From contig NC_069123.1 in NCBI RefSeq assembly GCF_026914265.1, positions 36,417,178 to 36,481,177 on the forward strand: 64,000 nt of DNA, written 5' to 3'. Positions 1 through 13,900 of the stretch are shown piece after piece. How positions within the stretch are numbered: position 1 is the first letter of the stretch; the number at the start of each line of letters is the position of its first letter. The notes beneath the pieces were generated by a model. It was not told the DNA's origin. It worked only from the letters and a program-made list of their open reading frames with translations, and made no database searches. Position numbers and translations under genes: made by a program. Source of the DNA: Mya arenaria. Lineage: Eukaryota > Mollusca > Bivalvia > Myida > Myidae.

Positions 1-400
1 TGTGGACGAGGGAGCAGGTAATAAAACTATTAATAGTCATTTGTATCGTCATTGGTCATGGTCAGTATTCACTAGATGACCCCTTTTTATTTTGGGGTAA
101 TTAATTCAAAAGTCAGGGTCAAGTTTTAGTTTAGATTTTTTTCAAAATTCATGACTAAAATTTTATTATTCGAAATATGTTTATTCAATAGTTTACACTA
201 GAATTTAATTTCTCAACCTGAACAATTTGTGATTACTGTAGTTACTGTGAAAATGACAAACATTGTGAATATTTTCATAAACCCTTGCTAAATAAATGTT
301 TTCTACAGTAGTAATGCTCCTCTTTGGTACCATTGTATGAGGTTGATTTGATTAAACACAACTGAATGCGCCTGACAGTTGGCGATGTTCTATCTACATG
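1..400. other. Upstream flank, no gene seen
   Basis: AT-rich sequence. The part from about 330 on resembles the flank at 29240-29300, marking the left part of the duplicated block. No convincing coding sequence. Confidence 0.5.
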
Positions 401-490
401 CACTAGTCATATGATAGTGCTGATAACCGTATTCTAGTTTCAACGGTCATTTGACAAGTTTGATGTCAGATGGACAAATCTTAAAACAAA
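401..490 (+). promoter_or_regulatory. Conserved proximal 5' region of B-box gene copy A
   Basis: The 90 bases before the ATG are nearly the same as those before the second B-box gene (29302-29386). The strongest block is CACTAGTCATATGATAGTG (401-419): arms CACTA/TAGTG around the 8-base palindrome TCATATGA, which contains a CATATG E-box. A second conserved block starts with TCAACGGTCATTTGACAAG. No TATA box is evident. Conservation may only reflect recent duplication; a promoter role is inferred. Confidence 0.35.
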
Positions 491-2675
491 ATGGCGTTTG
501 GAGGTTCATCAATTTACAAGGGATCTGACCTGATTCATGACTACAGTTGTTCCAAGTGTGAGGAAAATGACTTTAACACTGAAGCCCAGCACTTCTGTCC
601 AGAGTGTGACCATTATCTGTGTGACAAGTGTGTGAGGATACATGGGGAGTACTTCAAGAAACATGTTGTGTATGGGCGTGGAGACATCCAGAAGTGGGAG
701 AGGTTCTCCATGGACAGATGTGACCAACATGGTAACAAGCTGGAGGTCCACTGTGATGACCATCAGGAACTGTGCTGCCATGTCTGTGTGGCCGTTAACC
801 ACAGGTGATTATCATTTTTTATATAAATGAATCAACCTCTTGCTTTTGGTGAAATTTGCAGCAGTCTATTATTGGCAATACATGTATAAAAAGTCCCATT
901 TGATGGATATAAAAGAGGATAGTCGATGATTTTTATAGTAAGATCAAAATTGATTTCACCAAGTGACCAACGTCAATTAATTAAAACAACCAGTGATATT
1001 GAACATAGTACTATATTGCCTTTAATAAGCAATTTTTGAACTAAATTGTATAAGAGCAGTGAAAATATTTCCTGGAAAAGTATAAAATAAATCGTATTCA
1101 ATAATTTTCTTATCAGTCTTTATTTTTATAATTTTTAACTGACTAAATTCATCAAATAAAAGACCATAATACATTTTTCTCTTTAGTATTACTTTTTTCT
1201 TTCATGAAACTTCTACTAGCATATATACAAGGTATTAATTGACAAAACACTTATCATTTATGTGTTATGCACTGAATATTACATCTTAAGTGTACATGTA
1301 CATTTTCAGGCTATGTAGCAGTATAAGTCACTTGCTGGAACTGGCCAGAGGCTTTCTAAAAACAGAAGAATTCAAGCAGCTGCCAGCAGCAGTGGACAAG
1401 ATGAGGAGCAGATTTGATGAGCTAAAAAATGCCAAGTTGGAAGACAAAGCCTTTCTGATGGACTCATACAAGAACATCTTGGCTGAAATCAAAGCTCTCT
1501 GTAAAGAGTTAAACCAGATCTTAGACAAGCTTGAGAAAAAAACAGTTGAACAGTTACATAGCATGATGAAGCATTTAGAGAGGAGTTTGAAAGATGACAT
1601 TGAAATTTGTGCTCATATGAATGAGTTACTGAAAACCATGATGGACAAGTTCAGGCAGATAACTTGAAAAAACAAGGAGACCAGTTGTTACGTTGGACAT
1701 AGGAAATGTCAGACAAAACTGACTGAAGCCCAGAATCTAGTGCACGAAATACAAGGAAAGCCAGAAGAAGCCTTACATTTTAAGCCTGATGACACCATAA
1801 TGCCATTTCTCAGGAACATGCAAGTGTTTGGAGCCACTGAAAGAGTGATTTCCATAGCGAAGAGGTTAGATATTGATTATGGGTTCAAAGGTCAAGGGTC
1901 AAAGAGATACAGTGTTAGAATAAAGAAAGATAAGGAAAAATGCAATATCGTAGGTATATGTGAGCTGCCCAGTGGAGACCTTGTTATTGCTGACGTGAAC
2001 AACAGGAGAGTGAAGCTTCTAGACATGAAGTACAAGGTCACTGCTCACCTTGATTTTCCTGCTACTCGACGAGACGTGTGCAACACAACTGGCAGTGATG
2101 TTGCTTTAGTTACCAGTAACGATAATAAAACACATGAGATTATCATCCTTACAGTGACCAGAAGACAGTTACAGGTATCAAGAAAGTTCTCTACAGACCA
2201 TGACTGTATCTCCATTGCCCACCACCAGGATCAGCTGTATATCTGCTCCAGCTCTGGCCTCTACCAGTACACAATGGATGGACAGCTTGTAAAGGTTATA
2301 CAAGAATGCATGGTATTATTCAGGTGTGCTATCAGTCCTGATGGGGAGAGAATCTATATAACAACAAAGACTGACAATCAATTAATTACCCTTGATAGAA
2401 ATGGTCAAGTATTATCAAAACTAGATCCTGAACTACTATTACCCAAGGGAGTATGTGTCAGCCCTAGTGGCCATGTGTTTGTGTGTGGGTTAATGTCTGA
2501 CACTGTGGTACAGGTGGACAGAGAGGGAAGACAGAAGCTTGCCACAGTGGCCTTTGGGTTTGGGGGGGCTATTGGCATGTTCTACCCCCGGTCATTGTTG
2601 TTCAGTGAACGCATCTCAAGTCTCATTGTTGGAAGTATTCGTTATGAAAGCATTGTAGTTATCGAGATGTGTTGA
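491..2675 (+). pseudogene. RING-less B-box/coiled-coil/NHL-like (TRIM-type) gene, copy A, interrupted by an in-frame TGA
   Basis: Two exons: 491-804 and 1310-2675. The intron has GT (805) and AG (1308-1309) borders and splits an Arg codon. The exons total 560 codons counting the stop. Exon 1 encodes two zinc-binding B-box motifs: Cys/His pairs at residues ~20-60 and the CDQH...CDDH...CCHVC...NH series at ~77-104. There is no RING, so ubiquitin-ligase activity cannot be assumed. Exon 2 gives a coiled coil (~115-225) and then propeller-like repeats (GICELPSGDLVIADVNNRRVK, CAISPDGERIYIT, GVCVSPSGHVFVCG). A single TGA at 1665-1667 (codon 224) sits exactly at the end of the coiled coil; the sister copy at 29387-31637 has GGA there. 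The frame is open again to 2675. It is either a recent pseudogene, a truncated B-box/coiled-coil protein of 223 residues, or an assembly or allelic error. A possible poly(A) signal AATAAA lies at 3069-3074. Confidence 0.85.
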
Positions 2676-4247
2676 AATGTGAATCAGATTCTCCACTTTA
2701 TGTGAATATTTGTATTGATTGTAGTTATAGGATTAAATTAATGTTGACCATGTATTTGGTTTGAATGTGAACAAGTAACTGATAAAATTTGAATCATAAA
2801 CTAACAAACATGTTGAAATGTTATTTATAATGATATTTATCATACTGGTAATTATACAGTAGTTACTTATTTTACACCACAAATACATATAGGTGCAAAT
2901 TAACATTATCATGATGAAAGTGAAATACACTACAGTAACTATGTCCATATATTGATAACTTGAACTTAATCTGTTTTAAATGAAAGAGATATTTCAATGC
3001 GATGTGTGCATATATTTTATTTAAAAGAAAACCAGAAAAATTAAAAAAAGAGATTGTAATCTTATCAAAATAAACAGATAAAACATTTTTGTATTGATTT
3101 CTTCTCAAAACAGTGAATAGAAGGATACAACATTTTAAAGTTATGTTTCTTCTGATCAAACTTTGTCCCTGTGTTGCTACAATTTCTACATGATATTTAT
3201 TAAGTTGATCAGAAAGTGTCCACGTGTATCAATAAATGTAAGACAAGGTTACTTATGGGTCTCCTTAGGTCGAAAAATAGGTCATAAGGTCAACAAATAA
3301 AGAAAAAAGCTTTGTATAGCCCTATTGACCACTTTTTTAAATGTTAGACAAACCCTGTTAACCTTTAAAGGCCACATTTCACCCCGTTAAAGGTCAAGGT
3401 TAATACCGCATCCTATAATAAAATGAAAACATGCTGTACTTCAATATATTGCCCAACCCCAACTCATTTTTCTTTTTCATAAAGGAGGGTGTAACCAACC
3501 TCAGCAACCCCCACCTCCTTTTATAACAAATTTCCCTTAATTTTATTCCTTAATCTTGAATAACAAATTCTATCAAAACTTTCTGTAGGAATCTGCCTAT
3601 CCAACAATGCCAAATTTAGCGCTTCTGCATACCCTGTACCAAACTCGGACCCGAGTTCTTCTGAAAATGCTATAAAACAGAATTCTGAACAGTGGGTAAC
3701 ATCATTATCAAGAATTCATGCAAACCTTTGTATGTTTGTCAAGATCAAAGTAACTGAAAACTACAAGACCATCATCACAATGCATTCAAGTTTATTGGTG
3801 TAAAATTATCCTGTGATACTTTGATTCTTGTAAAGCATATACTTCAACATACACAGATGGTAGATTGGAAGTATTCACTTACACGGGCCAATCAAATCAA
3901 GGCATTGAACACCAGAGGCTGTGTTGCATTATGTTATACTACTCCTGCTGTCATTTTAATTGTCAATGAGCAGCGTGCATATGCGCTTGTCACAATTGAT
4001 ACGTGTAACTGCTAAAGCAGCACCATTTGAAATTTTTAACACTCAAAGCAAACAAGCCACATCCCTAAAATGAACATTTTTATTGATTGTTTTTCTGGAG
4101 GCTTTCTTGGCAAGAATGACACAAGCTTTCAATAGCACAGATATACATGTCAAAATTAGCCCAATCTCTGATTTTATTCTTCCAAAGCTGCAAAATTACC
4201 GAGGTAAATCTTTAGTCAGTAGCATAATGTCATGGTCCTGTTTACAG
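2676..4247. other. AT-rich spacer between B-box copy A and the first receptor exon seen
   Basis: It holds the 3' flank of the B-box gene; most of it up to ~3620 has a recognisable counterpart at 31640-32430. I found no signal-peptide exon or other coding exon, so the start of the receptor gene is unresolved: it may lie upstream of the window, with the B-box gene nested in its intron, or be a short exon I missed. Confidence 0.5.
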
Positions 4248-4949
4248 GTGTTTTGCCGTCTTCCCCGAAGAATACTCACATTGTTCCGGGGTCCATTACC
4301 CATAATGCCGTGACTGTTGCCTGGAGCAACCCAGATGACTTTGCCCTTGGTCAGTACTACCTCGTGGCCTGGAGACAGTCCGGGACAGACAACCTTTACT
4401 GGCAAACTGTGAGTTGTGCTGGCTTATAGCGGAATGTTTTATGTAATATAGCGGAACATTTTATGTAATATAGCAGAATATTTTATGTAATATAGCGGAA
4501 TATTTTATGTAATATATCCAACGCTGAATCTATCTTTTTAAGGGAGTCATTTAAACATTTAAGTATATTAGTTTTTACACTGATGCAGTCTGAATTTGGG
4601 ATGTTTATTAACAGATTATTTACACTTTATTTTTAACACGTATTGGCCGTTATTGGAAGAATGATTTTATACCATATTTTATTTTATTTCTGAATGATAT
4701 TACAACTTTGATATGACTAACTTCTTGATACAAACTAAATTGTAGAATGTTGAAATTATGGAATCTCATTATTATTATTATGCAAACTCAGTCTCACTCT
4801 GACTGTCATATTCCAGGCGAATGTGACGCTAGGAACCCAGTACATGATCACAGGTCTAGATGCCGCAACGATATACGACATTTCTGTCTCCACTGTCAAT
4901 GGTAAAGGCTCCAGTCTACCAGAGGTCATACTGGTCATCGTCACAGATG
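4248..4949 (+). CDS. FN3 domain 1 (two exons)
   Basis: Exons 4248-4408 and 4817-4949 encode residues 1-97. The first half carries the B/C-strand pattern SITHNAVTVAWSNP and the second the YDISVSTVNGKGSS turn typical of FN3. The first exon starts in phase 1 (last two bases of a Gly codon), so at least one upstream exon must exist. The second exon is the one whose damaged copy lies at 32934-33061. Confidence 0.8.
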
Positions 4950-7900
4950 GTAGGTAACCCTGTCAGGATCTCTGATTCTGTGAAAGGTGTAGGGAGTGTT
5001 TATAGTGATCAATGTAATTGTTCAGAGTACTCTTTTAGTTGTACTTAAAATGATGTGTTTTGCTCTATTAGGAGCAATGACTTTACATAACATCCTGTTA
5101 GGTACAATTAAGGTGTATATATCTTTTATAAGATGCAATTTTTGGTTAAGGTGACCATGCTAGGAGTTTAACTGAGTTGTATTATTTTATAGTCTGATAG
5201 ATGCACCTGCATGTTAAGGTAACCATGCTAGGAGTTTAACTGAGTGGTAATATGTTATACTCTGATAGGTTAACCTACATGTTAAGGTGACCATGCTAGG
5301 AGTTTGACTGAGTGGTAATATGTTATATTCTGATAGATGCATTTACATATAAAGGGTCCCTGGTTAGGAACTCTAGTCATATTAACTACAAGAAGTATGT
5401 TTTCCATTTGTTGAATTCTATTTTAAAAGGTTCTCACTTAAGCTTAATCCAATCACTCATAATGCTGTGACATGGTTATGTTCCTGGCACTCATAATGCT
5501 GTGACATGGTTATGTTCCTGGCACTGGCATAAATTGTAGTTATATCGGCTTTGTTTCAGATGAGCCTGTTGCTTCAAAACCATTTAATGAAACAGGTGAG
5601 TACAGATTGTTATTCTTACTTTTAAAGTTAAATAAAAGTGTTTTTTAAGCAGTCAAGTGTATAATAACTTTTTTATTATTATTTTGGTTTGCTAAGGTTA
5701 GCCAAAATGTGTGTTGCAGACGACAAACTAAATTTTTCATTCAAAACTTGACCTTTGAGTTATTAACAATATTCATTTGAATATTGATCCTCTGTTCTTC
5801 AGGTTATATCTGAATCATTATCATTGTCATCTTTCATCATTATTCATAAGCTGGTCTATAAAAACAAATCAAGCAATAAATTGACATGGACTCATATTAT
5901 TGGTGTTGTTGTCTTTCGTATACATAGCATTATGGGGGCAAAAACTTCTACCTTGGCTATAACTTAAAAAAAAGGATTTTATTCACATAGCAACATGTGT
6001 TAAAATAATCCTAAGTCCTAACACATACTGAAACTGTATGTTTGTTTCACAGAATGCTGCAAGAAGAAAGGGGTAAGAACTGAATGCCTGCAGTTGTGTA
6101 GCCACGAGTTTCGTATTAAGGACATCAACGCCATTACGGGTACTGCTATCGCTTGTTTCGACGCCATCGAAGAAATGGTGTACTGTAGCTCTGGTAGGTA
6201 GAACAGTTCTGCAATTGTTTATGCTACGTAATAGATGTATCATAACTTATAAGGTGAAATGTTTATCACTGTGTAAGGAAGCTGAATTGTTTTAGAGTGA
6301 CAATCGTTTTCACTTGTGTCATCAGCAACGAATACTTATTTAAAATGAATACTTATTTTCAATGTATTTTTATGCCCTCAAAGGAGGGCATGTTTAAATT
6401 GCACCGTCCGTCTGTCTGCCGTCCATGTGTCCAGGTCAATAACTCGTGTCCGGGCTGTAACTTTCTCTTGTATGGACAGATTTTAAAATAACTTGCCACA
6501 TGTGTTTGACATACCAAGACGACGTGTCGCTTGCAAGACCCTTGTCTCTACCTCTAAGATCAAGTTCACACTAACGTGTCTATTCACAATGGAATGCTGC
6601 ATATAAGGACATAGAGTATAGGTTGTCGTGTACGGGGTGTAACTTTCCTTTATATGGACAGATTTTAAAATAACTTTCCACATGTGTTTGACATACCAAG
6701 ACGATGTGTTGCTTGCAAGACCCATGTCCCTACCTCTTAGGTCAAGGTCACACTTAGTGTTTATTCACAATGGAACAATGGAGTGCTGCATATAAGGACA
6801 TAGAGTATAGGTTATCGTGTCCGGGCTGTAACTTTCCCTTGTATGGACATATTTTAAAATAACTTGCCATATGTGTTGGACATACCAAGAAGACGTGTCA
6901 CATGCAAGACTCATGTCCCTACCTCTAAGGTCAAGGTCAAACATAGGTGTTTATTCACAATGAAATGCTGCATATAAGGACATAGAGTATAGGTTGTCGT
7001 GTCTGGGCTTTAACTTTCCCTTGTATGACATATTTTAAAATAATTTGCCACATGTGTTCGACATACCAAGACGACTTCATGCGTGCAAGACCCATGTCCG
7101 TACCTCTTAGGTCAAGGTCACACTTAGTGTTTATTCACAATGGAATGCTGCATATAAGGACAAAGAGTATAGGTTGTCATGCCCGGCCTGTAACTTTCTC
7201 CTGTATGGACAGATTTTAAAATAACTTGCCACATGTTTGACATACAAAGACGACGTGTCGCGTGCAAGACCTGTGTCCCTACCTCTTAGGTCAAGGTCAC
7301 ACTTAGGTGTTTATTCACAATGGAAGGTGTCTTTTCACAATGGAATGCTGCATATAAGGACATAGAGTATAGGTTGTCAAGTATGGGTGGTATTTTTTTA
7401 TGTTCAGAGGCAATTTAAAATTACTTGACATATGGATTTGAGACGTAGAGGTAAGATCAACTTTTCATGTACTGACCTTGTTCATTGGTCAATGTCACAT
7501 TCGGGGGCATTCCTCACATACAGTGACAGCTCTTGTTTGTTGACTGGTAACAATAAAATCTTTGTATGCAAAAAGCGAAAAACCAATATAAAAAAAAATG
7601 ATGTATACATTTATAAGAATGAAGATAAATCTTTTTGGCATCATCAGTGTTCTTTTTCCAGATGGTCGTAACCACTCAGAGTGCTGTAAACGGGAGGGGA
7701 TATCGTCAAATTGTCTCGGGCTGTGTACTCTGAAACCTGATGAACCCCTCACCGTTAACTTTCTCTCATGTCTTCTGTACAAGGACACGCTCAGTAAATG
7801 CTTCGAAACAGGCAGAGGTAACAAAAGCTTTTTAATCTCCTGTAATGAAGGGGGAAGTATCACTGCATTGTTTGAGCTCTTTATTATAGTTAACAGAAGC

Positions 7901-10900
7901 CCACTATTCTACAAAAACGACACCTATTGATATGTGTGTATGAATGATAGTTGAGATCCGCTAAACTGATGAAAATGTGGGAAAAATACATTGACAAAGA
8001 AATGCACAAACATTATATTGTTTAACAAATTTACCAAAATTACCGAGGGAGCAATTTAGATGCTCTCAAATTATTTGATATTTAGGCGTACATATTTCAA
8101 AAAAATGTTTATGCTCGCCTTCCAGAATTAAAAGGTTTTTTTTTCAAGAGATAAAGACCATCTTGCATCACTTTTATAGTACAGTGTAATCATTTATATT
8201 TGCCAAACTTGTACGTATGTTTCCATCCGTTGATTTTTATGTTTAAACTTTGATTTTAGCGGCTTTGCCAAAGAGCCCAGAGGCCATTACTGTGATGAAG
8301 AGGGACGTGACGTCGCTGACAGTGCGCTGGTCTGCCCCTACTGGAGGCCCAGATATTAAGTTCTACTCTGTACAATACATTTCATCTCAACAGTACAAGG
8401 ACTGGACCAATGGCCGGTCTTCCAATTGGACTCAGGTATAGGCATCACCATTGTCCTTCTTTTCATGCTTTAAAACTGCACTCTCACTGATAGACCGCTT
8501 TTACAACTTTTTTTATTTTTGTACTGAAAAGAGCAAGTTTTTGTGTAAATATCTGCAAACGGATGATAAAAAAAGGCTGACAAAAAATCAGATCGCAGAT
8601 GTTCATATTTCCGTTCGAAAATTAATGTTTTATGCCTTAAACCGTTACTAACAGTTTAAGAAAAATGCATAAAACATCAATTTTGGAACTAAATTATAAG
8701 AATATGTGATCTAATTTTTTTTCAGCAGTCTTATATAATTGGTGTCCATATATTTTCGCAAAAGTTGGCTCGTTCCAAGACAAAAAATAAAAAAAACTTG
8801 TCAAAACGTGCAATCTGTGAGAGTGCAGCTTTAAGCCTCCATCTCTTCAACAATGGTGAAACACGGACCACAGAGGATCTTCGTTTTCTATGGAAAAACT
8901 CATTTTACATAAATCATATGGGATATGGACTTGATAGTCTATTATTTTATAACTGTTCTGTGATTTTACTAGTGCTCTTTGACCGTGCATAAATCATATG
9001 GCGTATGGACTTGATAGTCTATTATTTTAAAACTATTGTGTGATTTTACTAGTGCTCTTTGACCATGCCTTTGCATATTTTGCAGTTATCCAAGACAGCC
9101 GACACCTTTAAAACAATATCAAACTTGACAGCAGATTCCATTTACATGGTCAGAGTTTATGCCGGCAATGATGATGGAACCAGTCTCTCTTCCAGCCTAC
9201 TCACAGCCAGCACACTACCAAGTAAGGTCCATCTATAGAAATGATGGAACAAGATAAGTGAAAGAACAATGTTTTCCTGTGAAGTGTGTAAACCTTGCTC
9301 CTCTGAGCTGTTATTTATAACTGAAAAGTCATACAAAGACACAACATTAGGGGAATATGTATTAATAACTTGAGATTCTTTTAGTCACGGTTAAGATCCT
9401 TTACTCAAACGAGGTCTAGAGGAGATTAGTTAACATCGGCCTAGGTCATGTGTCTATTTAGTGAAAGAGTAAGTAGAAGCTAATGTAAGCAAAACCTCGA
9501 ATAAAATAACTGTTGTATGTGAATTGATGTCCTTGTTCATTAGAGCAAGAGAATTACAAAATAAAAATACAATTATTTATTTATATTTCTAGAGTGTATT
9601 AAATGATTTTAACATTTTGCAGATCCATTGGACAAAGAAGGCCAAATAAACTGGGAAGCTGTCTGGCAAAATAGAACCCGTACGTGTTGCTGCTAATAGC
9701 TACTTCATATATAGTGTAGTTAACCCTTAGTAAGATATGATATAAGTATAGATCGTCTTTATCTTTAAAATTTAAATATAGATTAGATCATTTGGACTCA
9801 ATTGTAAAGAACACTATAAAGTAATGGTAAAAAACGGCCTATAGTGTGATAATTTAATCAGTGTTATTGTTAAATTACCGATTAATTTTAAAAACACCCT
9901 GTAAGTCTGTTTTGGCTTAAGCAGCAAATGTTAAACTAAAATTCTTGATCTCAATGTAGTGCTTATGTATATATTGTCATTCTCCTTCATTTTCCCCCAG
10001 ACTGTTGTCAAAGTAACAACTTCTCGAAGACCTGCGAAGATAAGTGTGTCTTTAGTTACGATTTTGAGACGCCTGAATGCCTACCGGACGTGTACAACAT
10101 GATGATGTGTGCCACTGGTATGTTTCTTCATACACACATAGCGGAACACACTAGGCCATCAATAGCATTGTATGTTTGTAGAGATTCAACAGACTCCTGG
10201 AAGATAATGTTAATTCTTTTGTTTCGTGTTAAGACAAATATTAAATGTTAATTCTTTTTTTTCGTGTTAAGACAAATATTAAATGTTAATTCTTTTGTTT
10301 CGCGTCAAGACAAATATTAAATGTTAATTCTTTTGTTTCGTGTTAAGACAAATATTAAATGTTAATTCTTTTGTTTCGTGTTAAGACAAATATTAAATGT
10401 TAATTCTTTTGTTTCGTGTTAAGACAAATATTAAATGTTAATTCTTTTGTTTCGTGTTAAGACAAATATTAAATGTTAATTCTTTTGTTTCGTGTTAAGA
10501 CAAATATTAAATGTTAATTCTTTTGTTTCGTGTTAAGACAAATATTAAATGTTAATTCTTTTGTTTCGTGTTAAGACAAATATTAAATGTTAATTCTTTT
10601 GTTTCGCGTCAAGCCATCACGAGGCCTTATTAACATAATGACATACCCACTCTCTGAACAAAAGTTTTGGTTGAGCCATTGCAAACATGAAACTTTTATC
10701 AATTTTCAGACGGGCGTAACCATGTCCCATGTTGTCAGGCAATCCCAAATTTCCCGGTATCATGTGAACATTTCTGTAGCGCACAGGTCTCTAAATTGGA
10801 CGCAGTGGACACACTATGTCTTAAACTTATTCCACAGATCATCGCCTGTTTTACAGAGGGTCAAGGTCAGTTTCAAAACTTTATAGTACTAAGGACAGAG

Positions 10901-13900
10901 AAAACGTGAATAGATTTTGGGTGGATTCAAAAATGATAATGTGGTTTGTTGAATAACTTTTTAAATAAAACATGACTGTGGTTTCCCTACTACAAATAAT
11001 TCATTTTATCGAACTTAATTATTTAACATGAAAAACCATGAATTACATGTGTATAACTTCATTTGTTAAATGTATATCAAACGTTTGCTAATAATTGACA
11101 AAAAAACCCCACAACAAACAAAATTGAAATGCAGCCAGTACATTTATTAAGGGTAAAGTTGTATAGTTTTACAGACATAACTAATGTACTTAGTGTATAT
11201 AGAGGTACATTTTCACTGGTTGTTTGCCTTTACCATGTTTCAGGCCTCATTCCCCCACCCCCTGAGCAGGTCAGAGTGACAGCATACACGTCGGACACCA
11301 TAACCGTGGAGTGGGCCACCCCGATTGCAAATTGTAACGGAACTCGGTGCGAATATCTTGTCATACTTATGCCAGAAAATGCAGAGCAACTAACAGTAAG
11401 TTGGTAATAGTGACCAAAAATGTGTCTTTTGACTTAGTTCATCTTGGGGGAATTTGTATGTCTGAATTCCTTCATTCAATCAGGTAATTATTTCTATCAT
11501 TAGTTTACATGAGGCCTATAAGTGCCTCAATATGATTTCTTATCGATCGCTGGTCAGGGGCATTCCTGAAGCAGTTTACGTGTGTGTTCTCAATATGTGA
11601 AGGTTTTTCATTGGTTTGGCTTGGGTAGTCAAATTTAGAAAAATACAGAACAATTGTCAAGCATTCTGAACGTCAACATTCAGTGTTATTATAAAAAAGT
11701 AATTCATTAAAAGTTACATGTAAATAAACACCCTTTGATGTTTATTGCTGATTTTGAGGTTTATGCTCTGGCAAATTGATTTGTACACCTGGGAATACTG
11801 GAGTATGCCTATTGAAGGCCATTGTCAGTGTTTTTAAATACAGAGTTTTAAAGGCAAATGAACAATTATGTATGAAGAAATAAAGTTGAGCTAATGTCAT
11901 AGCATTGATGTCTATGTGGTGCACAAACTTTAACCTTGACCTTCACTGAAAAAGGGTATACAATATTTGAATAAAACCACACGTATAACTCTTGTTTTAA
12001 TGATTGATGAGTTATGCCCCTGAATTGTTATTCACTTCCACAGTCATATATAACAGTCATTCATATGTCAATAGTATCGACATCCATTTTATCTTAAATT
12101 TCAGGACCCTGGTGTAAAGTACATAATGGTTGGTTCACAGCTTAAGTTCACGTTAGCTAACCTGCAATCAACGTCACAGTATAAAGTTTCTGTCCTAGCA
12201 CGGAATTCTAATGGTGAAAGTTTGCCCGCACCCTTCATCACCGTGGTTACACGCCAGCCAGGTATGATACACAACATTGGTTATGAATACACGATGGTTG
12301 TTTATACATTTCTTTCAACCATTGATTATATTTCATTCTAAATATTGTCTAAAATGAAATATTATAATTCAACATTCTAATCTGTTAGTCTTGTTTAATC
12401 AATTTTGACAATTTAATGTGTACATGTCCCCTTCAACTAGATTAAGTTGATTAAATTAATATCGAAATACAAGCAATATTGGAATTAAAAGGACATTTTT
12501 GTGTGAAAAATAATATTAGCATATGGCCTCACCTTACAGGTACAAATTTAATCACGATATCGCAGACCCCGCCTGGGGTCGTACCAGTCGACACTTCATT
12601 GAAGCTGGTCTGCACTGGCCCGCCAAGCTCTTTCAAGTTTGCCTGGATACGCAACAAGCAGTCCATCAGCGAAACTTCACAATATTCCTCTTCCCTGCTT
12701 AAGCAAGATGACGAGGGCCTTTACACGTGTAAAGTCAATTACACTGGCAGTGATGGCATGGCACATGAGATTGAGAGAAGCATCTTTGTTAATATTAAAT
12801 GTAAGTCAACATAAATACCGTAATGATGGACTTGCTATATTGCCGTGTATTTTTATACGACTGCAAACAAAACAGTTTTAGTGTGAGGGCAACAGTTTGA
12901 ACTTACAAACTTGAAATTAATCTTTTAAAATAACACATACATGTAAAACAATGAAAATTGTATGAATTTTATAAGTGAAATTGGAATAAAGAAGGTTTTT
13001 TGTACAGTGTTCGGCATATATCCAGGTGATTATATGCAATGCAAATAGAAAACAAGAAAAAAAATATTATGGTAAATAGTTCTAGCTACTTCAACATATA
13101 TCTGAGAATGTAACTCTATCTACACCAGACAAGCCTGACCCTGTAACGATTGGTGTGACTCGTCGTGTTTTACCGGGTATGAATGTGGACACCCTGCTGT
13201 ACTGCCAGTTCAGGGGATTTCCAGACGTGGTCTCATGGACGAAGGACAGTCAGGCGTTACAGAAGGACTCATATTTTGTCAAGCAGTTGCTACATAATAC
13301 TAACAACGGCACCACCACCAGTGAACTACAGATACGCGACGTTGTGACCGAGGATTTCGGCAACTACACATGCAAAGGAACCAACAGTTTTGGCTCCGGA
13401 ATGATAACAGAGGGATTTGATAGTGAGAATCTACGTTTAAGTACATGATTTATGTAAAACATGCCTATCATAGTTTGGGGAATTCTTGTATTTTAGGCCT
13501 TAAAATGTTTTTGTTTTGCCAACATGTCCTTAAACAGTCAGGCTTTCAAGTGGGCCCTCTTTTCCTGCTTTTCCTACTTTTCCCTACTTTTTTGTTAGGC
13601 TCCTACTTTTCCCTACTTTTTATTGAAAAAGCCCTACTATCCCTACTTTTTTGTTAAAATAGTTCAAGAAATAATAAAAATGTTTGAACTAAATGCATTG
13701 ATTGAAATACTCTAAATATTGATTTTAATAAGAAGCCCTTTCTAGTATTTTTCCTAGGATTAGTTTGAGCAGTAGGTCCCCAGTGCTGCAAGAGGGGTTC
13801 TAGGATGAGAATGAGTGGTACATGTTGACAAGTCAGAGACACCCATTTCAGGTTTATCTCCTCATCCTGTGGCTGAATTCCTCTTGAAGCACTGGTTTCT

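Noticed and set aside
1..18. Possible exon end GACGAGGGAGCAG followed by GTAATA at the left edge
   Set aside because: Only 17 bases are visible; too short to judge frame or similarity.
1665..1667. Selenocysteine at the TGA of B-box copy A
   Set aside because: The sister has Gly (GGA) here, the family has no selenoprotein members I know, and no SECIS-like element was noticed in the 3' flank.
5455..5525. 34-bp repeat CATAATGCTGTGAC resembling CATAATGCCGTGAC in the first FN3 exon, possible exon fragment
   Set aside because: Identity is limited to about 15 bases and breaks off; chance cannot be excluded.
6297..7230. Short plus- and minus-strand frames over the 183-bp repeats as conserved peptides
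   Set aside because: The frames follow the repeat units and are interrupted differently in each; explained by the repeat.
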